From contig JAQCHG010000161.1 of the NCBI GenBank assembly GCA_027619675.1, positions 1 to 5,496 on the forward strand: a stretch of DNA of 5,496 bases, written 5' to 3'. The stretch's first letter is position 1. The number at the start of each line of letters is the position of its first letter. A model generated the notes under the pieces. That model searched no databases. It was given only the letters and a program-made list of their open reading frames with translations, and had not been told where the DNA came from. This DNA comes from Cyanobacteriota bacterium. GTDB lineage: Bacteria > Cyanobacteriota > Cyanobacteriia > Phormidesmidales > Phormidesmidaceae. A program made the position numbers and the translations under genes. Positions 1-5,217 of this stretch are shown here, one piece after another.

Positions 1-1
1 C

Positions 2-802
2 TTATAACCGATAAAGTCTAATCTTTTGATAGTGCTGAATGGCGGATTGAAAGGCAGCAATCGCGGCAGCTTGCTCTGACTCTAGATTGGCTGCCTTTCC
101 ACTTTCAATCCGATTAGCGTAGACCCGACCAAGCTGGTCATACATTGTGGCCAAACTGGGGGACTCTGGTGCAGTCACTTCAAGCTGTTGAATTTCGGCT
201 TGCAGTTCGTCTAGCGGTGGTAAAAAGTCGTTCGATGGAGGGGCGATTGAGCTAGGCGGTGGGGATAGTAGGGCGGCGGCAGACCGGGCGGCTTCTGTTT
301 CCGTAGCAAATCGCAAGACGGCTTTGCGCCAGCTCCAAAAGTCAGGCGCGCGACGATTCATTTCTTTGAGGATGCGATAGGTCACCCACAGCACGATTGG
401 ATAGCGAAACTCTCGCAAACCCTCACGGGTCCACTGCAAGTAACCAAAAAACTTATCGAGTTCACTTTGTTCGTCTTCGGGCTTCAGCGTCACCCGCAGC
501 AGCACTTCAGCTCCGGTGATGGTAAATACTGCCTCTCCCCCGCGTTGCAGATGATCATGCTCCGCTTTGAGCCGCACCAGTGCTGCCCGCACGCTGGGCT
601 CTTGCCCCAGCTTCACCCGATAGGGGCGAATTTTTGCCTGTCGTGCTTCCAGTTCATACTTGTCGATCAGGCGCTGCCGCAGTTCCCAATCATCACAGGC
701 CACAATGATCGGAGCCAGCCGCCCCTGACTGTTTTCAATCAGGGAAATTAGCGTTTCATAGGTTTGGGCATTTTGCATCTGCGTATCGGCAACCGGGGTC
801 AT
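2..802 (-). CDS. NTPase-like/TPR protein, apparently short at the C-terminus (266 aa)
   Basis: The ATG at 800-802 overlaps the stop of the upstream ATPase gene (ATGA), so the two are translationally coupled. Residues ~13-165 look like a P-loop-NTPase-type fold: a strand/helix APIIVACDDWELRQRLIDKY (30-49) where a Walker A would sit but with no GxxxxGK[ST], a strand AVFTITGAE (91-99), and YPIVLWV (134-140) followed by APDFWSWRKAVLRF (152-165). I recognise this last signature from cyanobacterial NTPase/TPR proteins. A proline-rich linker (about 181-196) leads to one TPR-like helical pair (216-258). The stop is at 2-4. From memory, relatives carry several TPRs, so this copy may be truncated or frameshifted, but the sequence beyond the window is needed. 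By inference it is a scaffold or sensor working with the adjacent ATPase; no enzymatic activity is evident. The domain order is seen; the degenerate-NTPase reading is inference. Confidence 0.7.
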   Translation of the reverse strand: MTPVADTQMQNAQTYETLISLIENSQGRLAPIIVACDDWELRQRLIDKYELEARQAKIRPYRVKLGQEPSVRAALVRLKAEHDHLQRGGEAVFTITGAEVLLRVTLKPEDEQSELDKFFGYLQWTREGLREFRYPIVLWVTYRILKEMNRRAPDFWSWRKAVLRFATETEAARSAAALLSPPPSSIAPPSNDFLPPLDELQAEIQQLEVTAPESPSLATMYDQLGRVYANRIESGKAANLESEQAAAIAAFQSAIQHYQKIRLYRL

Positions 803-1347
803 GGCAACACCCCTTCCTGCACTAGCAGGTCAAACACAATCGGGTTGAGGTCGTACCACAGCACCGCGTTGCGATATTCCAGCACATACAACCCGTGCAG
901 CAAATCGAGAAATCGCTGGTTTTCAACGTCCTGGGGTTTGAACCGCTCATAAATCAATTTCAGCAGCTCAAAATCTACTTCGCCCAGGGGTTCGGCATAG
1001 CCAATCTGCAAGTCGGTGAGCACCGTGTCTAGCACCGCCTGGTCAATAATCACGGGCGGTTTGTCGAAAACCTCTCGGCGAATGCGGCCCCGGAGTTCCT
1101 GCATACAGCGATCGCAACAGAGATCAACAATCCGAATCAGCTCCCGCAGCACGCCGCCACTCTTCAAAATCATCTGCTGCTTCACCGCTGGATCAATCAG
1201 GGTGGCGGGCAGGCGTTTATCGATGACTTCTTCAAAGAGCGCGACACAGGCCGCGTCTGGTGAGCGATTCGAGTCCCTCACCACCTTTTTGCTGAAAAAC
1301 TTCGCCACCCGCATGGTGTGAATCTGCTTGACATGGGCCGGGTGCAT
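799..1347 (-). pseudogene. P-loop (AAA/STAND-like) ATPase, C-terminal remnant truncated by an insertion sequence
   Basis: The reading frame holds the C-terminal ~180 residues of an ATPase. The motif KSGGVLRELIRIV (62-74) resembles the sensor-2 region of AAA-type ATPases (arginine at 68). The tail (about 120-182), with LLHGLYVLEYRN and WYDLNPIVFDLLVQEGVL, looks like the winged-helix end of cyanobacterial ATP-binding proteins that precede TPR genes. No Walker A, Walker B or sensor-1 motif is present. The apparent ATG (1345-1347) lies inside the left inverted repeat of the neighbouring insertion sequence; genuine gene sequence begins at about 1339. The gene is therefore cut at its 5' side and the missing half is not found beyond the other IS end. 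It overlaps the downstream TPR gene by 4 bases (ATGA). A short product from an internal or IS-provided start is possible but would lack the nucleotide-binding core. AAA versus STAND assignment is uncertain. Confidence 0.72.
1108..1115. repeat. HIP1 octamer GCGATCGC
   Basis: A perfect GCGATCGC palindrome inside the ATPase remnant. HIP1 is highly over-represented in many cyanobacterial genomes, so it supports the taxonomic reading. No copy was seen in the insertion sequence or in the AT-richer segment 2562-3463. Confidence 0.8.
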
Positions 1348-1360
1348 CTCAATTTGGCGA
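1340..1360. repeat. IS left terminal inverted repeat
   Basis: It starts GGGTGCATCTCAATTTG and pairs with 2541-2561 at 20 of 21 positions (mismatch at 1357, G versus A in the reversed right end). Similarity resumes inward with GTAG, offset by 3 bases relative to the right end. The minus-strand ATG that opens the truncated ATPase frame comes from this repeat. Confidence 0.92.
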
Positions 1361-1433
1361 GTAGTTCATATGCATTGCCCTAATTTGGGGTGTCAGCGGT
1401 TAAGCTACCTCCCATAGCTACCCCCTGATTCAG

Positions 1434-1652
1434 ATGACTCCAGAACAAAAGCGTCAACTCAAAGCCCACACAGATGCTATCGCTGCCATCCTGCTGGCTG
1501 ATGCCAAAGCTCAACACCCAGAACGCCTAGAAACCCTCGAAGGCATTGAACTGACCGTGCGCCAGCAGATTCAAGAACACGTTAGTCCAGAAATCGGTGT
1601 TTTTTTATCGTCGATGGTAGCGGCACCACAGCGGGAAAATCCCGCATCTTAA
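1434..1652 (+). CDS. ISKra4-family transposase, ORF A (72 aa, zero-frame product)
   Basis: This is the N-terminal piece of the transposase. It begins at the first ATG after an in-frame TAA at 1401-1403. No clear Shine-Dalgarno sequence precedes the ATG, so expression may be weak, as is common for IS elements. The sequence is helical and charged (MTPEQKRQLKAH, then ILLADAKAQHPERLETLEGI), as in the N-termini of other ISKra4 proteins. The last ~14 residues after the slippery site are a short zero-frame tail ending at TAA 1650-1652. If no frameshift occurs, this 72-residue peptide is made alone; by analogy with other two-ORF IS elements it could limit transposition, but that is inference. Confidence 0.78.
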   Translation: MTPEQKRQLKAHTDAIAAILLADAKAQHPERLETLEGIELTVRQQIQEHVSPEIGVFLSSMVAAPQRENPAS

Positions 1653-2527
1653 CCAGCATCCTGGGGGATTTGGTGTTGACGGCAAAGCAAGCGAGTCATT
1701 ACCAGGTCCAAGCCTATAGCCGTTGGAGTCCTGTCTTTGAGCGCTGTTGCCTGCTGCTCAGTGGTGACGAGTCTTACCAGCGCGCCGCCGCCGATGTTGA
1801 GATGGTGACTGGCCTGAAGATGTCTCGCAGCACCCATCAACGCCTGGTTCAGCGTCAACGCTTCCCTGACCTTGAGGTGAGTGAACCCAGTGAAGCGGTC
1901 GAGGAGATGAGCCTCGACGGGGGTAAGGTTCGTCTGCGCACTGCCGAAGGAGAAGCCAGTCAATGGCAAGACTACAAAGCGGTGAATCTGCATGGCCATG
2001 GGGTTGCCGCCTTCTTCCAGCAGAATGAAGACTTAGTGGCTTGGCTCAAGACTCAACCCCTAGGGAGTCTAGTGGTTTGCTTAGGAGATGGTCATCCTGG
2101 GATTTGGAATCTATTTGCCCAAATTGCAGACCCGCAGAACCGACTAGAGATTCTCGACTGGTATCACTTGATGGAGAACTTAGAGAAGGTTGGGGGTTCA
2201 GCGGCTCGTTTGGCCCGAGTCAGGGGCTATCTATGGCGAGGAGAGGTAGAGCAGGCGTTGGCCGAGTTTGACGATTGGCAGCATCCGCGAGGGGATAATT
2301 TCAGGGTCTACCTCAAGCGTCATTGCCACCGAATCGTGAATTACGACTACTACCAGCGCGAGGGTATCTCCATCGGTTCTGGGGCAGTTGAATCAACGGT
2401 GAAGCAGTTCTCAGGACGGTTGAAGCTACCGGGAGCGCAATGGAAGCGGGAGAATGTGCCTCAGGTATTGAAGCACCGCAGTGCCTATCTCAATGGAGAG
2501 TTCTCTAGGATGCCGTGGCAAACATGA
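1434..2527 (+). CDS. ISKra4-family DDE transposase, -1 frameshift fusion (about 364 aa)
   Basis: Reading ORF A to the heptamer at 1601-1607 and then slipping back one base continues as IVDGSGTTAGKSRILTSILG into the second frame, ending at TGA 2525-2527. The second frame also has its own possible TTG start at 1670, but the coding sense upstream of it favours a fusion. Catalytic candidates are the Asp in MSLDGGKVRLR (codon 1916-1918), the Asp in VVCLGDGHPGIWNL and the Glu in IGSGAVESTVKQ (codon 2390-2392), giving D, D and E. WYHLMENL, between the second and third, is also a conserved family block. The protein would catalyse excision and insertion of the element at its inverted repeats. No internal stop is present in the second frame. 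The frameshift is inferred from sequence only; a single-base error or mutation in the T run is the alternative. Confidence 0.85.
1601..1607 (+). other. Programmed -1 frameshift site TTTTTTA
   Basis: In the ORF A frame the bases read T TTT TTA, a canonical X XXY YYZ heptamer of the kind used in HIV-1 gag-pol. A -1 slip joins ORF A exactly to the open frame that encodes the transposase core. A GC-rich hairpin follows at 1631-1645. Confidence 0.75.
1631..1645 (+). promoter_or_regulatory. Hairpin downstream of the slippery site, possible frameshift stimulator
   Basis: GCGGGA (1631-1636) pairs perfectly with TCCCGC (1640-1645) around an AAA loop. It starts 23 bases after the slippery heptamer, longer than the usual 5-9 base spacer, so it would need extra pairing or a pseudoknot to act. 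It ends 5 bases before the ORF A stop. The hairpin is seen; its function is inference. Confidence 0.4.
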
Positions 2528-2541
2528 GTATATCTACTCAT
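2524..2541. repeat. Subterminal palindrome over the transposase stop codon
   Basis: ATGAGTA (2524-2530) and TACTCAT (2535-2541) form a perfect 7-bp inverted repeat with a TATC loop. It contains the TGA of the transposase and runs into the right terminal repeat. It could fold at the transcript end or serve as a transposase contact; no U-tract follows, so a standard terminator is unlikely. Confidence 0.5.
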
Positions 2542-2561
2542 CGTCAAATTGAGATGCACCC
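2541..2561. repeat. IS right terminal inverted repeat
   Basis: Reverse complement of 1340-1360 with one mismatch. It ends GAGATGCACCC at 2561; pairing with the left end breaks at the next base (2562 versus 1339), which sets the element boundary. Confidence 0.92.
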
Positions 2562-2567
2562 CAGCCT

Positions 2568-2813
2568 ATGTTCACCAACTTTGACCCTAACTCTGTTGAG
2601 TTAGGCGTGGTGATCGAGATGCGTATAGATGAACCTAATAATTCTTCGCTAGATTTCCTTATGGACCTTATAGCCGTTTTCATGAACGGTTGCCTAGATC
2701 GGGAAGGTACTGGTGCTTCTTTTCACGCAAAAGATGTATTCATCAATGGTGAAGTAGAAGAGGATGTGAGAATTCTGGTGCCTACAATCATCTATCGCTG
2801 CTCATTTATGTAA
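2568..2813 (+). CDS. Hypothetical protein, 81 aa, abutting the IS end
   Basis: The ATG is only 7 bases outside the IS right end. The frame is open back to the IS and closes at a TGA inside the inverted repeat (2550-2552), so this may be the 3' part of a longer gene cut by the element. The predicted protein is acidic and mixed alpha/beta: VELGVVIEMRIDEPNN could be a strand, SLDFLMDLIAVFMNGCL a helix, and DVRILVPTIIYRCSFM a closing strand. No signal peptide is evident, and no good Shine-Dalgarno lies before the ATG. I do not recognise the family. Base composition is more AT-rich than in the genes to the right. An imperfect inverted repeat at 2818-2857 lies just downstream but has no clear T-tract. 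It may be expressed, a fragment, or non-functional. Confidence 0.45.
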   Translation: MFTNFDPNSVELGVVIEMRIDEPNNSSLDFLMDLIAVFMNGCLDREGTGASFHAKDVFINGEVEEDVRILVPTIIYRCSFM

Positions 2814-3057
2814 CAGCGTTTCTGGCACCAAGAGTTTCTCTTTCTAAGTGTCAGAACAAAACTGTGACTGTGTAAGGTGCTGCCCTGCCTGCCCGTTATT
2901 CTAAGTTCATCCAGCCTTCGAAGGGGCACTCTCGCAACTATGCGCTGATACAAGCGATGCTGAGGATATCAGGCATTCGCTACTACAACAAGATAGCCTT
3001 ACTCAACACCACAATTGCAGGCATGAGTGGTCTTTAAGCATTCAGTTTATGATTTGG
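2814..3057. other. Intergenic stretch without a convincing gene
   Basis: No start-to-stop frame of useful length is present on either strand. The longest open stretch, on the plus strand between TAA 2873-2875 and TAA 3035-3037, reads ARYSKFIQPSKGHSRNYAL and onward but has no upstream start codon. It might be a remnant of a lost gene. I recognise no RNA gene here. Confidence 0.5.
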
Positions 3058-3135
3058 TGTAGGTTGGGTAGAACGAAGTGAAACCCAACAAAACCTTGCT
3101 GCTGTTGGGTTTCACTTCGTTCTACCCAACCTACA
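3058..3135. repeat. Perfect 33-bp inverted repeat with 12-nt loop (REP/MITE-like)
   Basis: The left arm (3058-3090, TGTAGGTTGGGTAGAACG onward) is the exact reverse complement of the right arm (3103-3135), around the loop AAACCTTGCTGC. Palindromes with the theme GTAGGTTGGGT...AACCCAAC recur between genes in many bacteria including cyanobacteria (from memory), which suggests a dispersed non-autonomous element. No flanking duplication is visible. On the minus strand it begins 10 bases after the stop of the 52-aa membrane peptide gene, so it may protect or end that transcript, although no U-run follows. Confidence 0.85.
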
Positions 3136-3145
3136 ACTTCTGAAA

Positions 3146-3304
3146 TCAACCCTTCTTAGAAACCAGCCAAACAATTCCACATACTACGATTGCAGGCACT
3201 AGCCAGGGACCAATATTCCATGCCAGGAATCGAACCAGCCATTTAGCAAATACGACTAGACCAATAACGACTAGAACTGTAATTGCTAGATCTTGAATTT
3301 TCAT
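3146..3304 (-). CDS. Small two-helix membrane protein (52 aa)
   Basis: The ATG is at 3302-3304 and the TGA at 3146-3148. The protein starts MKIQDLAITVLVVIGLVVFA and has two hydrophobic segments (about residues 6-28 and 33-48) separated by a short tryptophan/arginine-containing turn (KWLVRFLAWNIGPW). It ends in a basic VSKKG tail, suggesting a hairpin in the cytoplasmic or thylakoid membrane with the tail in the cytosol. A weak GGTG lies upstream of the ATG, and a possible -10 TAAGAT (3330-3335, minus strand) sits about 26 bases before it. The hydrophobic patterning with two clean helices argues for a real gene despite its length. I do not recognise a named family. It stands alone, 159 bases downstream of lepB on the same strand. 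Confidence 0.6.
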   Translation of the reverse strand: MKIQDLAITVLVVIGLVVFAKWLVRFLAWNIGPWLVPAIVVCGIVWLVSKKG

Positions 3305-3419
3305 AGTTTAGTTCACCGCAGCTTCCACAATCTTAAGCGATCTGCTGGCAAGTGGAACTTCAGTACGATGTGAAGGGGGCGGCGGGGTGAGCGCTTTACG
3401 GTGTGGCGTTAGGGACGGT

Positions 3420-3442
3420 AGCCGCTGCATAACAAAGCGGCT
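3420..3442 (-). terminator. Weak hairpin downstream of lepB
   Basis: AGCCGCT (3420-3426) and AGCGGCT (3436-3442) form a perfect 7-bp stem with a 9-base loop, starting 21 bases after the lepB stop. No T-tract follows on the minus strand, so intrinsic termination is doubtful; it may be an RNA-stabilising 3' structure. Confidence 0.3.
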
Positions 3443-3463
3443 GGCGGAGATGGGTGGAGATCG

Positions 3464-4048
3464 CTAATCTAGACCTCCGACCCGATCGGGGGGCCAAAAT
3501 CGCACCACGGCCCGACCAATGATATTTTCCCGAGGGACAAACCCCCAGGAATGGCTGTCGAAACTGCTGTTGCGGTTGTCCCCCAGCACCAGGTAATGGT
3601 CCGCAGGTACGGTTTCGGGTCCCCAGATGTACTCGGGTTCCGCCTTAATGTAATCCTCCTGCAAACCTTCCCCATTGACGAAGACGGTGCCGTTCTTGAT
3701 TTCAACGGTGTCCCCTGGTAGGCCAATCACCCGCTTAATGAACGCATCCCGTCGCTTGCCGGGTTGGGTGAGGCTTTCTGGTGGCCAAAACACCACAATG
3801 TCCCCCCGCACTGGCGGGTTGAAGTGGTAACTGATTTTTTCAATGACGAGGCGATCGTTGATTTCCAGGGTGGGTTCCATGGAACCCGAGGGAATGTAGC
3901 GGGCCTCGGCCACAAAGGTACGGATCCCCAAGGCCAGGAAAATGCTGAGGCCAATGGTTTGCAGCCCCTCAATCCAGGGGTTGACCGGACGATGTTGGTT
4001 AGGAGACGACCGGTCCGGCAGTTTAGGAAATTGAGGCGAATCAGGCAT
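3464..4048 (-). CDS. lepB: Type I signal peptidase (194 aa)
   Basis: This membrane-anchored serine protease removes signal peptides from exported proteins on the trans side of the cytoplasmic or thylakoid membrane. After a polar, proline-rich N-terminus there is one transmembrane helix (about 27-45, IEGLQTIGLSIFLALGIRTF). Then comes box B, YIPSGSMEPTL, with nucleophile Ser56; RGDIVVFWPP; box D, FIKRVIGLPGD, with general base Lys105; and box E, LGDNRNSSFDSHSWG (156-158 is GDN). All family S26 catalytic boxes are present. The length is typical of short cyanobacterial and Gram-positive-type enzymes with one anchor. I chose the ATG at 4046-4048; an in-frame TTG at 4055-4057 would add three residues, and neither has a clear Shine-Dalgarno. 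The gene lies about 280 bases after the TVP38 gene, so its own promoter is likely; a TATGAT -10-like box sits at 4102-4107 (minus strand) without a good -35. Confidence 0.95.
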   Translation of the reverse strand: MPDSPQFPKLPDRSSPNQHRPVNPWIEGLQTIGLSIFLALGIRTFVAEARYIPSGSMEPTLEINDRLVIEKISYHFNPPVRGDIVVFWPPESLTQPGKRRDAFIKRVIGLPGDTVEIKNGTVFVNGEGLQEDYIKAEPEYIWGPETVPADHYLVLGDNRNSSFDSHSWGFVPRENIIGRAVVRFWPPDRVGGLD

Positions 4049-4332
4049 GTTCGGCAAAGGAGACGGGGGTAGAAAGGGGATGAAGGGGATTGATCGCTCT
4101 GATCATACTCCATCCTCACAAGGGGCTGGCGACCTGGGCAGAACGATAGGGGAAGCCACCCAATTGCGGATCTCTTGCGGGTCTCCAGGGTGCCATTGAG
4201 CCTCCGGCGGCAAACATCCTCTTCTGCTCTGGGGCGATCGCGCCGTGGGTACTGAGCTAGGGGACATCGCCCAGGGCACCGCAAAAGCTGATACAGCCTC
4301 TGAACACGGCACCCCGGCAATGAACCGGATCA
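4049..4332. other. Non-coding spacer between the TVP38 gene and lepB
   Basis: About 284 bases. It holds a HIP1 octamer (4234-4241) and a possible lepB -10 box (4102-4107, minus strand). A 76-codon minus-strand frame (4103-4333) shares one base with the TVP38 stop (TGATG), but its peptide is low-complexity in P, S and R and lacks third-position bias, so I do not call it a gene. No tRNA or recognised RNA is seen. Confidence 0.5.
4234..4241. repeat. HIP1 octamer GCGATCGC
   Basis: Perfect GCGATCGC in the spacer between lepB and the TVP38 gene, supporting a cyanobacterial origin. Confidence 0.8.
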
Positions 4333-5148
4333 TCAGCTAGCGGTTTGGCTGCCCTCCTCTGCAATGGTGGGCACCGATGCCGCCAGGGCTTTGCGGGCAA
4401 CGCGGGTGACGTAGAGGGTCACCGCCACCGTGGCCACAAAGGCAATGATGCGAATGGTCCAGGTGATGGTGGGGTTACTGGGCTGTTCCCCGGCCCCCAG
4501 GGTGGCAAGGCTACCCGCCAAGGAGCCCAAATACACGTACATAATGGTGCCGGGAATAATGCCAGTCGTGCCCAACACGTAGTCCTTGAGGGAAACTTTG
4601 GTCAGACCCAGGCCGTAGTTCAGCAGGTTAAAGGGGAAGGCGGGGGAGAGGCGAATGAGAAAAATGATCTTGCGGCCCTCCCGCCCGATCGCTTCATCTA
4701 GGGCCTGAAACTTGCGGTTACCCGCCACCCGCTTGCTGACCCAATCTCGCGCCAGGTAGCGCCCCACCAAAAAGGCGGCGGTGGCCCCCAACATGGCTCC
4801 GACGAACACGTATAGGGAACCTTCCACCACCCCAAAGACCACGCCAGCCCCAAGGGTGACCACCGAAGCGGGCACAAAGGCGACGGTAATCACCACGTAC
4901 AGCAGGATGAAGGCAATGGGGGCGATCGCCCCTAGGCCATCAATCCAGGCCAAAGCCTCCACTAACTGCCCCCGCAGTTGGGCAAACAGCCCCATGGTTT
5001 CCCCGGTTGCGGTGGCTTGGGCCAGGGCCGATAGGGGGGGCAACAGCAACACAGCAGCAAACATCACAACACTCCAACAGGCCAAACGAAACCAACGGGT
5101 CGAGCGGCGGCACCAACGGGGAGACAGAGACTGGGGGGGAGCAGACAT
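4333..5148 (-). CDS. TVP38/TMEM64 family (VTT domain, DedA superfamily) membrane protein, 271 aa
   Basis: This is an integral inner-membrane protein. An N-terminal hydrophobic segment (about 20-44, ending LSALAQA) looks like a signal peptide or first helix. The VTT core follows: a helix at 74-91; the re-entrant-like segment FVPASVVTLGAGVVFG (91-106); a helix ending FLVGRYLARDWV (126-137); the hallmark RLSPAFPFNLLNYGLGLT (166-183); then TTGIIPGTIMYVYLGSLAG and a last helix at 230-250. Family members are implicated in lipid scrambling or small-solute handling; the substrate here is unknown. The ATG at 5146-5148 was chosen because the sequence after it reads as a normal N-terminus with a basic stretch before the first helix. 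A TTG at 5203-5205 would add 19 residues. The gene starts 69 bases after the arsS stop on the same strand, suggesting cotranscription; from memory, TVP38 genes often neighbour arsS, hinting at a role linked to arsenic compounds (inference). Confidence 0.9.
   Translation of the reverse strand: MSAPPQSLSPRWCRRSTRWFRLACWSVVMFAAVLLLPPLSALAQATATGETMGLFAQLRGQLVEALAWIDGLGAIAPIAFILLYVVITVAFVPASVVTLGAGVVFGVVEGSLYVFVGAMLGATAAFLVGRYLARDWVSKRVAGNRKFQALDEAIGREGRKIIFLIRLSPAFPFNLLNYGLGLTKVSLKDYVLGTTGIIPGTIMYVYLGSLAGSLATLGAGEQPSNPTITWTIRIIAFVATVAVTLYVTRVARKALAASVPTIAEEGSQTAS
4922..4929. repeat. HIP1 octamer GCGATCGC (extended GGCGATCGCC)
   Basis: Perfect extended HIP1 palindrome inside the TVP38 gene, where it encodes part of the GAIAP stretch. 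Confidence 0.8.
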
Positions 5149-5217
5149 GGCGAGGATTCCGGTAGAGGGTAAAGCAGCAAACCGCCCCAGCGGGGGCACA
5201 ACCAACCAACGGCAGCC

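Larger units (their letters stand above)
1340..2561 (+). mobile_element. ISKra4-family insertion sequence, 1222 bp, two-ORF type
   Basis: The element is bounded by 21-bp terminal inverted repeats (1340-1360 and 2541-2561, 20/21 identical) beginning GGGTGCATCTC. It carries two ORFs in frames offset by -1, linked by a TTTTTTA slippery heptamer, and the transposase has D, D and E in contexts typical of the ISKra4 family. The GGG start, the size and the two-ORF layout fit the ISMich2-like subgroup as I remember it; the subgroup assignment is from memory. The 8 bases flanking the left end (CATGGGCC) and right end (CAGCCTAT) do not match, so no target-site duplication is visible. Both ORFs are open and both ends intact, so the copy may be functional. 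Confidence 0.9.

Noticed and set aside
467..1321. Plus-strand ORFs opposite the ATPase remnant and TPR genes
   Set aside because: Antisense to frames with recognisable protein motifs; no domains of their own.
1649..1999. 116-codon minus-strand ORF inside the IS
   Set aside because: Antisense to the transposase core with its catalytic Asp; no independent coding evidence.
2818..2857. Imperfect inverted repeat after the 81-aa ORF as a terminator
   Set aside because: The arms (GTTTCTGGCAC and GTGTCAGAAC) pair only with a bulge and a mismatch, the loop is about 19 bases, and no T-tract follows.
3727..4320. 197-codon minus-strand ORF overlapping lepB in another frame
   Set aside because: It overlaps the lepB coding sequence, which has all catalytic boxes; the alternative peptide is arginine/proline-rich shadow sequence.
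4103..4333. 76-codon minus-strand ORF sharing one base with the TVP38 stop (TGATG)
   Set aside because: The overlap is suggestive, but the peptide is rich in P, S, R and W with no recognisable domain, and third-position GC is about the same as overall GC, unlike the neighbouring genes.
5184..5197. GCCCC/GGGGC hairpin between arsS and the TVP38 gene
   Set aside because: Only 5 paired bases in GC-rich DNA and no T-tract; likely chance.
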